This document shows positions 8,366 through 15,452 of a stretch of 64,000 nucleotides of DNA, in pieces (the stretch's first letter is position 1; each line of letters begins with the position of its first letter). The stretch lies in the NCBI GenBank assembly GCA_002425765.1, contig DIMW01000006.1, positions 1-64,000 on the forward strand. Reading direction: 5' to 3'. This DNA is from Spirochaetaceae bacterium UBA5556. GTDB lineage: Bacteria; Spirochaetota; Spirochaetia; Treponematales; Rectinemataceae. The notes below the pieces were generated by a model. That model did no database searches. It was not told the DNA's origin and saw nothing but the letters and a program-made list of their open reading frames with translations. The position numbers were made by a program, and so were the translations under genes.

Positions 8366-8975
8366 ACTTAAGCCTCCCAGCAATGATCTCAACATTTTGT
8401 TTAAAAACTGGATTATATTTCCCTTCATTATTGAAAACTGAAAAAAGCATTGAAGGAATTGTGATTTGAATAGACTCATCTACTTTTGTTTCTTCTCTGA
8501 ATGGACCAAAATAAGAAGGCGTAAATTCTTTCCATCCCAAACAGGGCATATAATAACATTTTCCTCGTTCTAGTCTCCACTGAAACATCTCCTGCAAATG
8601 ATGAAGGTGATTCGTTTTGACATCTAGTGGTTTATAGAGTTCTTCGACTTCACCATAAATACGAAAACAGACGTCAATTAGAATTGTGGCGATCAATTGA
8701 TATGAAGTATCACCTTTCATTTGGTTGTCTTTACGCAAAGGGCCACCATAATTTGTGGTATAGCGCTGAAATTTGATTGGAGAACAGACTTCCACTTCCG
8801 TTGGACGAATGTATGCACTATTAAGCCTAGCGATCGACTCAAACATTCCTTTAGCAGCAGAATAGGTCGGGACAGGATAGGATACCGGTGCAGCCCCTGT
8901 ATCAGGACGTGTAAACATAGCTGCCGGCCCTGCTATTTCAAAGTTGACCTTGTAAGATTTATTATAGGTACTCAT
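8355..8975 (-). CDS. cas5c: Cas5c, crRNA-processing Cascade subunit
   Basis: A 206-residue Cas5 of the I-C (Dvulg) type. In I-C systems Cas5c replaces Cas6, cutting the pre-crRNA and holding its 5' handle; no cas6 is present in this locus, which fits. Recognisable parts are AMFTRPDTGAAPVSYPVPTY near the start (the F-x-RP and S-A-A-KG region) and CLGWKEFTPSYFGP in the second half, the conserved C-LG-x-EF motif. GGAGG lies 5 nt upstream of the ATG. The stop overlaps the start of cas8c. The family is clear, though the sequence is divergent. Whether it cuts at the hairpin in these repeats is inference. Confidence 0.9.
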   Translation of the reverse strand: MSTYNKSYKVNFEIAGPAAMFTRPDTGAAPVSYPVPTYSAAKGMFESIARLNSAYIRPTEVEVCSPIKFQRYTTNYGGPLRKDNQMKGDTSYQLIATILIDVCFRIYGEVEELYKPLDVKTNHLHHLQEMFQWRLERGKCYYMPCLGWKEFTPSYFGPFREETKVDESIQITIPSMLFSVFNNEGKYNPVFKQNVEIIAGRLKYAE

Positions 8976-9135
8976 TTATTCCTCCAAATGATGGACTAAA
9001 GATGCAACTATCGTTGTAAATCAGTCCAGGGTTATGGCTGTCGATATGTACTTGCTTGTCATAAGAAAAGCTCGCAAAGAGAGCATTGAGAGCCAATATT
9101 AGAGGTATTCCATAATTCAATCCATCACCAATCAT
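8962..9135 (-). CDS. 57-residue small ORF at the head of the cas operon
   Basis: This ORF starts with ATG at 9135, has AAGGAA 7 nt upstream, and its stop overlaps the cas5c ATG by 14 bp. The predicted start of transcription lies only about 35 nt upstream, so this would be the first translated frame of the cas mRNA. The product begins MIGDGLNYGIPLILALNALF and has one hydrophobic stretch (about residues 8-24). I recognise no family. It could be a small Cas-associated protein, a leader peptide that couples translation into cas5c, or a fortuitous frame. The ribosome site, overlap and promoter spacing favour translation; function is unknown. Confidence 0.45.
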   Translation of the reverse strand: MIGDGLNYGIPLILALNALFASFSYDKQVHIDSHNPGLIYNDSCIFSPSFGGINEYL

Positions 9136-9175
9136 TTTGATATTCCTTTATTTTTTCTCATAATACCTACAGTTA

Positions 9176-9203
9176 ATTATACCAGTTTCCCTCACTAGTG
9201 CAA
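9176..9203 (-). promoter_or_regulatory. Promoter of the cas operon
   Basis: On the minus strand TTGCAC (9203-9198), a 16-bp spacer and TATAAT (9181-9176). TG two bases before the -10 makes it an extended -10 element. It should start transcription near 9169, upstream of the small ORF and cas5c. The match to sigma-70 consensus is seen directly; usage is inferred. Confidence 0.75.
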
Positions 9204-9326
9204 GAATTTCCCACGCCCCAAATACTGACTGCAGATACTGTGCGGCTCGAATGAATTGCCCTCCTCGCATCATTCTGCCCGATGAAAGCTGAAAAACCGA
9301 GGCCCGCAGGGCCTATCACTGGCCCC

Positions 9327-10016
9327 TCACTTCCACCATCTCAGCGCCTCGTTGTACGGCATCGAAACCGCCTTGAGGCCGCGTATGTCGAAGACGGCGG
9401 TGATGGGGTTGGCGTCGTAGGGGGTGCAGCGCGCGACGAATTTTGTGCCTTCGCCCATGCGCCGCACGAGGTCGGGCACGTCGCTCCAGGGGCAGAACGA
9501 GGCTTTGCTGTCGGTGGAATTGTCCCACAGCGAAGTCGTGGACTGGTCGGCGTCGACGCGGATCGTGATGTATTTTCCTTCATACTTGTAGTCGTCGGTG
9601 TCGTTGCCGAGGTAGGTTTTCCAGTTGATGTACAGCTCGAGGTCTTCTCCGTCAGAACGCACGACGAGTGTCGGTTTGTCGCCGTACTCATTGGACCCGC
9701 TGTCGGCGGTCAGTATAAAGAAATACCGACTTTTGTCGGTCAGGGGATCGACTCGCTGGTCGAACACCCACTTCGAAGGTTCCTGCGGGGTGGTGAGCGC
9801 CGTGGCCGCGGACGCCTCTGCGATGCCGAAATCCCGGGCGAGGGCGTCGTACAGCGCGAGCCTCTGTGTGTCGTCTTTCTCTGCCGCCGCCCGCTGGAGG
9901 GCCGCGACGAGGTCGTGATACTGGTCCGGGGTTTGAGGATATACTGAAAGAATCGCGAAGACGAGCATCAGGGCTGTAAAAAGGCTTTTCCCGGGGAGCT
10001 CCTTTATCTTTTTCAT
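9327..10016 (-). CDS. Secreted protein with VasI/TagO-like C-terminal domain
   Basis: A 229-residue protein with a signal peptide (KK near the start, hydrophobic core, then SVYPQ near residue 27). The C-terminal 140 residues follow the VasI/TagO plan: W-x-F near the start, KPTLVVRSDGEDLELYINW, YLG-D, TIRVDAD, SLWDNSTDSKASF, then ITAVFDIRGL and a final W. VasI/TagO proteins are type VI secretion accessories, but the fold also occurs in phage and orphan proteins, and no type VI gene is visible here. GGAGG lies 8 nt before the ATG. A tRNA-like element lies in the 5' leader. Function is unknown. Confidence 0.7.
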   Translation of the reverse strand: MKKIKELPGKSLFTALMLVFAILSVYPQTPDQYHDLVAALQRAAAEKDDTQRLALYDALARDFGIAEASAATALTTPQEPSKWVFDQRVDPLTDKSRYFFILTADSGSNEYGDKPTLVVRSDGEDLELYINWKTYLGNDTDDYKYEGKYITIRVDADQSTTSLWDNSTDSKASFCPWSDVPDLVRRMGEGTKFVARCTPYDANPITAVFDIRGLKAVSMPYNEALRWWK

Positions 10017-10047
10017 GTCTTACCTCCTCAAAAAACTAAAAAACCGG

Positions 10048-10126
10048 CGGTACCGGCAGGGATTCGGACCCGCGATATGAGGCCCAAGCGCGTGGGCCTC
10101 CCGCCTCCCGTGGCGGCATCGGCACC
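10048..10126 (-). tRNA. tRNA-like element or degenerate tRNA gene
   Basis: On the minus strand 79 nt can fold as a cloverleaf. Acceptor: GGTGCCG with CGGTACC (one G-U). D-like arm: CCGCC-ACGGGA-GGCGG. Middle hairpin: GAGGCCCA-CGCGCT-TGGGCCTC. T arm: GCGGG-TCCGAAT-CCTGC, very close to a normal T stem-loop. It is not a standard tRNA. The anticodon-position stem has 8 bp and a 6-nt loop, U8 is missing, no CCA follows, and the acceptor pairing extends three more base pairs outward. It could be a decayed tRNA, an attachment-site remnant or a structured 5' leader of the next gene, 31 bp away. No anticodon can be assigned. Confidence 0.4.
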
Positions 10127-10251
10127 GCCGGTCGCTGTGCGCGACTATGAGACAGGCGACGACGAGACTTCACTTGCCTTGGCGAGCCTTAGTCTACGGC
10201 GACACGCGGGACGCCCATTGTCCCACAAGGCAAAAAATCGCCGTTGACCTG

Positions 10252-11211
10252 TCAAAGTGTCGCTTTGTCCGTCAACGCTTTCATCCTCTCTATCTCCTCT
10301 CTCCACCGCGCACGGAATTCCGGCGGGCCGACGACTTCGCAGTTGGCGCCGCAGCGGAGGGCGCGGCCGAGGAGTTCGGTCCAGTCGTGGACGGGCAGGG
10401 AAAGGTCGATCGCGTCGGGGTCGGCGGCAGGGGGAACGGCCGAGATTTTCTGATCCCTGTGCCACTGCTGGGTGCGGACAGCCCGGGCCGCGCCGCCGTA
10501 GAACCGCAGGGTGGCGGTGCCCAGCACCTCGCCCTTGAAGATGCCGTATGAAGAGGAGATGTACCGCTCGACTTCATCGTCGGCCGGTATTGGAAAGTGG
10601 GGTGTGTCCGCGGGGCGCGGGTTCTGCATGCGCGATACGGCGAATGTCCTTAGTTCCATGGATTTTGAATCGAAAGCGACGCAGTACCACTTGCCCGCGT
10701 AATTGATGAGGCGCAAGGGGGCGATTCTGCGTTCGCTCCGCTCACCCTTTGAGTCGGTATAGGAAATGTCGAGAGTGCCTGCTTCGAGGAGGGCCTCGCA
10801 CATCGTGTAGGCGGTCTCCCCATCGATGGTTTCCATATCGGGCAATTCATAGCGCACTTTGTCGGAAATGGCGGCGTATCGTCCCGCGATTTTTTCCCTG
10901 AGGAGCGCCGTGATCTCCTCGGACACCACGGGGACGTAGGCGTAGCGGCCGAGGATCGCCCTGAGGAAGGCAAAGGCGAAAAAGGATGTCTCGTCGGCAA
11001 AGCGCAGACCGTCCCAGGGCTCTGAGTATTCGTAGCGCATTCTGCCCGGCGTCCAGATGATGGGCGCGTCGAGTCGGTCGCGCATGTACTCGATGTCGCG
11101 CTTGGCCTGACGCTCGCAGATTTCGAACTTTCGACATATCTGGAGGGCGGTTATGCCTCCATGATCCCTGATTGCGCGGTCGATGTAAAAAATCCTTTCA
11201 GTCTGGCTCAT
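10252..11211 (-). CDS. WYL-domain transcriptional regulator
   Basis: A 319-residue regulator. An N-terminal winged helix-turn-helix (ERIFYIDRAIRDHGGITALQ, then CERQAKRDIEYMRDRL) is followed by a WYL domain with GKWYCVAFDSKSMELRTF and a C-terminal WCX-type extension ending REEIERMKAL. WYL domains bind nucleotide or nucleic-acid ligands, and such regulators often control phage defence or DNA-damage genes. The start at ATG 11211 is chosen because GGAGG lies 5 nt upstream; the longer frame to 11337 would include the dyad at 11260-11278. It stands alone on the minus strand, with the cas operon downstream but not co-transcribed. Target genes are unknown. Confidence 0.85.
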   Translation of the reverse strand: MSQTERIFYIDRAIRDHGGITALQICRKFEICERQAKRDIEYMRDRLDAPIIWTPGRMRYEYSEPWDGLRFADETSFFAFAFLRAILGRYAYVPVVSEEITALLREKIAGRYAAISDKVRYELPDMETIDGETAYTMCEALLEAGTLDISYTDSKGERSERRIAPLRLINYAGKWYCVAFDSKSMELRTFAVSRMQNPRPADTPHFPIPADDEVERYISSSYGIFKGEVLGTATLRFYGGAARAVRTQQWHRDQKISAVPPAADPDAIDLSLPVHDWTELLGRALRCGANCEVVGPPEFRARWREEIERMKALTDKATL

Positions 11212-11259
11212 GGAGGCCTCCGTCCTCAGTTTTTTTGTTTCTGATTCTATATGACACTG

Positions 11260-11278
11260 TGGGACATATAATGTCCCA
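11260..11278. promoter_or_regulatory. Perfect dyad upstream of the WYL regulator
   Basis: TGGGACATATAATGTCCCA: 8-bp arms around a 3-bp centre, 49 bp upstream of the WYL gene start. A second short dyad, CATGTAAACATG, follows at 11277-11288. The position between the regulator and its divergent neighbour suggests an operator, probably autoregulatory; this is inference. Confidence 0.55.
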
Positions 11279-11447
11279 TGTAAACATGTATCGTGGGTCT
11301 CGGCTTGCGTCGATTTTTTTTCAATGATCTTTTGCACGCATCATGACTCAAGCTTGAATTCCCTCGCGTTTATGTTATATTACATTAAGACTATATAATC
11401 CGCGTAAGAGAATAACGAACAGCGTGTGACGCTATGTGAGGAATACA

Positions 11448-12053
11448 TTGGCAGAAAAACAGTTCAATCCCAAAAAATATTCAATATCGGAGGCGTATTT
11501 GGCTATGTATAAAGGGGTAAAAACGTCTCTGGAGAACATGGTATTGAAAAAGAAAATTGATGGTGTGGACGATGAATTCAGGGAAAGGATCATGCTTGCG
11601 GTCACAGAAGTGAATGGCTGTGAAATATGTTCCTATGTCCACACGCGCATCGCGCTCGAAAAAGGGCTGAGTGACGAAGAAATACAGATGATCTTGGGCG
11701 GCAATTCTGACAACATACCGGAACGGGAAGTGGCGGCCATATTATTCGCCCAACATTACGCGGATACACGAGGCAAGCCGACCCGAAAGACGTGGAACAC
11801 GCTCGTCGCGACATACGGAGAGCAAAAATCATATCATATTCTCGGGATTATAAGGATGATGATGGTAGGCAATGTTTTTGGCATCCCCTTAAGCGCGTTG
11901 AAAAACAGAATAAAGGGGAAGCCGAACAAAAAAAGCACTATAGGATATGAATTAATCATGATGGTGCTCCCTCTGCCATTCATTCCCATTACACTGTTGC
12001 ATGCTCTTGTCTCAGAATTATTGAGGATACCACGCATCACCTTCAGTGAATGA
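11448..12053 (+). CDS. Carboxymuconolactone decarboxylase/AhpD-like protein
   Basis: A protein of about 201 residues with the AhpD-like alpha-helical fold. The motif CEICSYVHTRIALEKGLSDEEI has the CxxC...H arrangement of the AhpD peroxidase-partner family, in which the two cysteines are redox active. Residues C-terminal to this include a hydrophobic stretch (IMMVLPLPFIPITLLHALV) that may be a membrane anchor, unusual for AhpD. The likely start is TTG 11448, with GAGG 7 nt upstream; the GTG at 11436 overlaps that site. No AhpC neighbours it. A thiol-disulfide or peroxide-related role is a family inference only. Confidence 0.75.
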   Translation: MAEKQFNPKKYSISEAYLAMYKGVKTSLENMVLKKKIDGVDDEFRERIMLAVTEVNGCEICSYVHTRIALEKGLSDEEIQMILGGNSDNIPEREVAAILFAQHYADTRGKPTRKTWNTLVATYGEQKSYHILGIIRMMMVGNVFGIPLSALKNRIKGKPNKKSTIGYELIMMVLPLPFIPITLLHALVSELLRIPRITFSE

Positions 12054-12111
12054 AAATCACGCGCGGTGATGGGGTGGTTCGAAAATCGCACGATCTGTGA
12101 AGAAATATCGC

Positions 12112-12651
12112 TCAGCCTCTCGACGCCTCCTCGACCTCAGACTCGAACTGGTTGAAATCCGCCTCGCAGGATTCCAGGGCCTCGGCGGCCTTTGTGGCGG
12201 TATCGACCTGGAAGAAATCGCGGACGCGGAGCTTGGGTAGCCAGAGTCTAAGTTTTCCAAGGTCGACGTCGTTTTCCTCGAGCTCGCCGTAGGTGAGATG
12301 GTGCCTGGCGCGCTCCTTGGTCAGTTCCGCGTGAAACTCGCCGCACTCTTCGATGAATTCGCCATACTCATCCTCCATCTGCCGCCTGAAACGGGCGATG
12401 ATTTCGGTCCGCTCCTCCTCATTCAGAAGGTTGACATGAAGAATGATCGCCGCTCCATTGCGGTTGACAATCTCTGCATGAAGCTGGCGCAGTGTTTCCT
12501 CCACGGGCTCGATGGAGGGCAGGATGCAGATCGAGTTCTGGAGATAGAGGGCTCCCAGCGCCTTCAGCTTTCGCCAGACGTAGGAGCGGTGGGTCGAGGG
12601 ACTGGCCGGCACTTGGTAGGCGAAGAGCGACCATGTGGAGTGGTCTTCCAT
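12112..12651 (-). CDS. ChrB N-terminal-domain protein, probable regulator
   Basis: A 179-residue protein whose first 90 residues (WSLFAYQVPASPSTHRSYVWRKLKALGALYLQNSICILP) match the ChrB N-terminal domain, which in chromate-resistance ChrB has a regulatory role. The C-terminal half is charged and helical (FRRQMEDEYGEFIEECGEF...), likely coiled coil. There is no ChrB C-terminal rhodanese-like domain. I place the start at ATG 12651, because the upstream ATG at 12693 lies inside a perfect inverted repeat that looks like an operator. It is divergent from an MFS transporter, a pairing that suggests the protein controls that transporter. Confidence 0.75.
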   Translation of the reverse strand: MEDHSTWSLFAYQVPASPSTHRSYVWRKLKALGALYLQNSICILPSIEPVEETLRQLHAEIVNRNGAAIILHVNLLNEEERTEIIARFRRQMEDEYGEFIEECGEFHAELTKERARHHLTYGELEENDVDLGKLRLWLPKLRVRDFFQVDTATKAAEALESCEADFNQFESEVEEASRG

Positions 12652-12675
12652 GCTGTAAGTATACTCATGGGGTTG

Positions 12676-12738
12676 ATGCAACACAAGTTGCATATTTTTC
12701 TGCGATGATGTAGCGTTGTCTTAAAACAGGTGTTGCAT
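12676..12738. promoter_or_regulatory. GTTGCAT operator repeats between ChrB-N gene and MFS gene
   Basis: A perfect inverted repeat, ATGCAACACAAGTTGCAT (12676-12693), with a further GTTGCAT half-site at 12732-12738 just before the MFS ribosome site. Both lie in the divergent intergenic region, where a regulator could control both genes. Binding by the ChrB-N protein is an inference from position. Confidence 0.55.
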
Positions 12739-12752
12739 AAGGAGTGTCAATC

Positions 12753-13970
12753 ATGGAGGACAGGAAGAAGGCGGCCTACAAGTTTCTCGTGCTGATGGGT
12801 ATCGTGAGTCTCTTTTCCGACCTGACCTATGAAGGCGCGCGGAGCATTCTCGGGCCCTATCTTCTGCTGCTCGGGGCATCGGCTTCGACGGTGGGATTCG
12901 TCTCGGGGCTCGGCGAGTTCATAGGGTACGCCCTGCGCCTCGTCACGGGGTACATAAGCGACAAGACCAAACGCTACTGGCCCATCACGATCATCGGCTA
13001 TGCGATCAACCTGATCGCGATTCCCGCCCTGGCGCTGGCCCCTGGACTCGGGTGGGTCTACGCGTGCGGGCTCATCGTGCTGGAGCGGTTCGGCAAGGCC
13101 ATACGGAGCCCCGCCAAGACCACGCTCGCGTCGTTCGCCGCGTCGGAGGTCGGAGCCGGCAAAGGCTTCGCGCTCCAGGAAGTCCTCGATCAGATCGGCG
13201 CATTCATCGGCCCGCTCATGCTGTTTCTCGTCCTCACGGTGAAAGGGAACGACAACAGACTCTCCGCCTACTCTCTGAGCTTCGCGATCCTGGCGATTCC
13301 CGCCGCGGTGACCCTGATCCTTCTCCTCGTGGCGAGAAACAAGTATCCGCGGCCCCATGAGTTCGAGACGACACCGGCCCCAGTTACCGGCGATGGTCTG
13401 CGGTCGGCGTACTGGTACTATCTCGTGGGGATTGGTTTTCTCGCCCTGGGATTCGCCGACTTCCCCCTCATGGCGTTTCACATGACCAAAACCAAGCTCT
13501 TCCCCGATAATGTGGTCCCCGTGCTCTATTCGGTGGCGATGGGTGTCGACGCACTGTCAGCGCTCTTCTTCGGACGCATGTACGACCGGAACGGGATGAC
13601 GGCAATCATCATCTCTTCGGCAATATCCATGCTGTTCGCTCCGCTTGTGTTCCTTTTCAGGACGCCGGCTCTGGCGGTGGCGGGAGTGGTGTTCTGGGGC
13701 ATCGGCATGGGGGCGCAGGAATCCATTCTGAAATCGGCGGTCACCACCATCGTGTCCAAGGAACGCAGGGGCACCGCCTTCGGCATTTTCAACGCGGGAT
13801 TCGGGGCTTTCTGGTTTGTCGGAAGCTGGATTATGGGGCTGCTGTACGACAGATCGCTGCCCCTTCTCGTCATCTTCTCCGTGATTTCGCAGGTCGCCTC
13901 ACTGCCCTTCTTCTTCAAGACGCGGAGCCTTATGCGGCATGCTTCCGAAGACGTTAAGGTCTCTGGATGA
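12753..13970 (+). CDS. MFS transporter
   Basis: A 405-residue inner-membrane transporter with about 12 hydrophobic segments and a short central loop (RNKYPRPHEFETTP) between two six-helix halves. The motif between helices 2 and 3 is GYISDKTKRYWP, matching the MFS D-(K/R)-x-x-R loop. The substrate cannot be told; a drug, sugar or metal-complex exporter are all possible. The start is ATG 12753, with AAGGAG 8 nt upstream, rather than the GTG at 12744 that lies inside the ribosome site. Its stop overlaps the next ATG in ATGA. Probable control is by the divergent ChrB-N-domain protein. Confidence 0.85.
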   Translation: MEDRKKAAYKFLVLMGIVSLFSDLTYEGARSILGPYLLLLGASASTVGFVSGLGEFIGYALRLVTGYISDKTKRYWPITIIGYAINLIAIPALALAPGLGWVYACGLIVLERFGKAIRSPAKTTLASFAASEVGAGKGFALQEVLDQIGAFIGPLMLFLVLTVKGNDNRLSAYSLSFAILAIPAAVTLILLLVARNKYPRPHEFETTPAPVTGDGLRSAYWYYLVGIGFLALGFADFPLMAFHMTKTKLFPDNVVPVLYSVAMGVDALSALFFGRMYDRNGMTAIIISSAISMLFAPLVFLFRTPALAVAGVVFWGIGMGAQESILKSAVTTIVSKERRGTAFGIFNAGFGAFWFVGSWIMGLLYDRSLPLLVIFSVISQVASLPFFFKTRSLMRHASEDVKVSG

Positions 13971-14419
13971 ACGCAGAGAGCACGGAACAGGAGGCCCTTC
14001 GGCGGGCATCCCCCCGGCGGAGGCCCGCCGGGTACTCAGGCTTGAAAAGAAGGGCACGGAAGCTTAAGCGACAGATATGGGCCCTGTCTCTCGCCCTCAA
14101 AGATCCGCAGACGCCGTGGACGGCACGGATCATCATCGGCTGTACGGTGGCCTACGCAGTCAGCCCCATCGATCTCATCCCCGATTTCATACCCATTCTG
14201 GGGCAGCTCGACGATCTTGTGATCCTTCCTGGCCTCATCGTCCTCGCACTGCGGCTCATACCACGCGATGTCATGGCGCGGTGCAGGCGCGAGGCCTGGC
14301 GACATCTTGCGGCGGGCGACCGGGTCAAAACTCCTGCCGCCACGGTGGCCTCCATCATCTTCGTCGCGGTCTGGGCACTGTGGATACTGGGTGTCATCCG
14401 GAAAGCCCTCATTTGGTGA
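13967..14419 (+). CDS. DUF1232 (YkvA-family) membrane protein
   Basis: A 150-residue protein with the DUF1232 core SPIDLIPDFIPILGQLDDL, a hallmark of the YkvA family. One hydrophobic helix precedes the core, one lies within it and one lies near the C-terminus (ASIIFVAVWALWILGVI), suggesting a small membrane protein. The N-terminus is very arginine-rich (RRASPRRRPAG). It overlaps the MFS gene by 4 bp and so is probably translated with it. No biochemical function is established for this family; the coupling hints at a role at the membrane together with the transporter. Confidence 0.85.
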   Translation: MNAESTEQEALRRASPRRRPAGYSGLKRRARKLKRQIWALSLALKDPQTPWTARIIIGCTVAYAVSPIDLIPDFIPILGQLDDLVILPGLIVLALRLIPRDVMARCRREAWRHLAAGDRVKTPAATVASIIFVAVWALWILGVIRKALIW

Positions 14420-14519
14420 CCCGCGCTGATATTTATATTTAAAAGCAGATATGCATTGACAGGAAGCCGTCCCCGCGCCATCATTATTGTCCGGATATTA
14501 TTCTCCCAGGAGGCGTGTC

Positions 14520-15452
14520 GTGAAATACGCAAAACTCGTTCTGGCTCTCTTTGTGGCATTCCTCGTGCTGGGCTGCGCGAGCGCACCGCCTCCGACAACT
14601 TCGACGGCATCTGCGCCGGGCGCTACGCCTCAGGCCCCTGCTTCAGCTCAGAACGCGGCGCCGCCATCCGTCGCACCTCCCAAGAATGATGTTTGGCCCA
14701 AAATCTACGACGACGAGACATACCTGACGACCTTCGACTCAAGCTGGACAGAAGCCGAGGCCGTCGGCGCGATCAAGAACCTTCAGAATTCTTTTGTCGA
14801 ATTCAATGCCGGCATTTCTCTTTCCGAACTCGATGTAGACCCCTATGGCTTACGGGCGAAGTGGCAGTGGGTCGAAAACAATTCCTTCGTCAAAAGCGCA
14901 AGCTTCATCATCCCCTTCGATCAAGTCACTTCAATACTGCTCGAATACTACCCTGCTTTAAACAAAGATTATAAATGGGGCCTCATCGTAAATCTTTCGG
15001 GGAATAGCGCAGTCTCCATCCGTACCCCATCGAGGGATACCGCTGAGCGGCTTGGGAAGGCAATTAACGTTCTGGCGAAAGCCCGCGGCGCAAAACTCAG
15101 CATGCCCAATCCGCGTCTTGGCGCGGCGCTCTCCGCGCTGAGCGACGCACAGGCTCAGGCGGCCGGCATTCAAAAGACCTCGGGAGTCATTGTCCTCTGG
15201 ATTTTCAAGGATAGCCCCGCCGAAAAAGCCGGGTTCTCTCCGCAGGACATCATCACCAGCGCAGGCGGTAAGCCCATCCACAGCGGCGATGAGCTGTTCG
15301 CCGCGATCGACGCCGCCGCGGACGCAGGCGCGAGGGAGCTGAAAATCGACGGCATCCGGCGCAGCTACCGTATCGAGGACAAGAAATACGTCGAAATTTT
15401 CGTGCCCCTCACCTATACCTTGGCGATTGATCAGACAGGAGGCACAAAATGA
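14520..15452 (+). CDS. PDZ-domain lipoprotein
   Basis: A 310-residue lipoprotein. The start is GTG 14520 with AGGAGG 6 nt upstream. The signal peptide ends in the lipobox LVLGC, so cysteine 19 should be lipidated. A proline/alanine/threonine-rich linker follows, then an uncharacterised domain, then a PDZ domain (SGVIVLWIFKDSPAEKAGF, PQDIITSAGGKPI) in the last third. No protease triad is visible, so it is likely a scaffold or peptide-binding protein rather than a DegP-type protease. Its stop overlaps the start of the outer-membrane barrel gene by 4 bp, which suggests that the two act together at the envelope. Confidence 0.75.
   Translation: MKYAKLVLALFVAFLVLGCASAPPPTTSTASAPGATPQAPASAQNAAPPSVAPPKNDVWPKIYDDETYLTTFDSSWTEAEAVGAIKNLQNSFVEFNAGISLSELDVDPYGLRAKWQWVENNSFVKSASFIIPFDQVTSILLEYYPALNKDYKWGLIVNLSGNSAVSIRTPSRDTAERLGKAINVLAKARGAKLSMPNPRLGAALSALSDAQAQAAGIQKTSGVIVLWIFKDSPAEKAGFSPQDIITSAGGKPIHSGDELFAAIDAAADAGARELKIDGIRRSYRIEDKKYVEIFVPLTYTLAIDQTGGTK

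Noticed and set aside
8366..8479. Cas8c starting at 8479
   Set aside because: This part overlaps cas5c, while ATG 8365 has a GGAGG site and the usual short overlap.
9327..10016. Part of a type VI secretion system
   Set aside because: No Tss gene lies anywhere in the window; only a distant domain resemblance.
10048..10126. Standard tRNA or selenocysteine tRNA
   Set aside because: The loop in the anticodon position has 6 nt on an 8-bp stem and contains no TCA; U8 and a long variable arm are missing. Kept only as tRNA-like.
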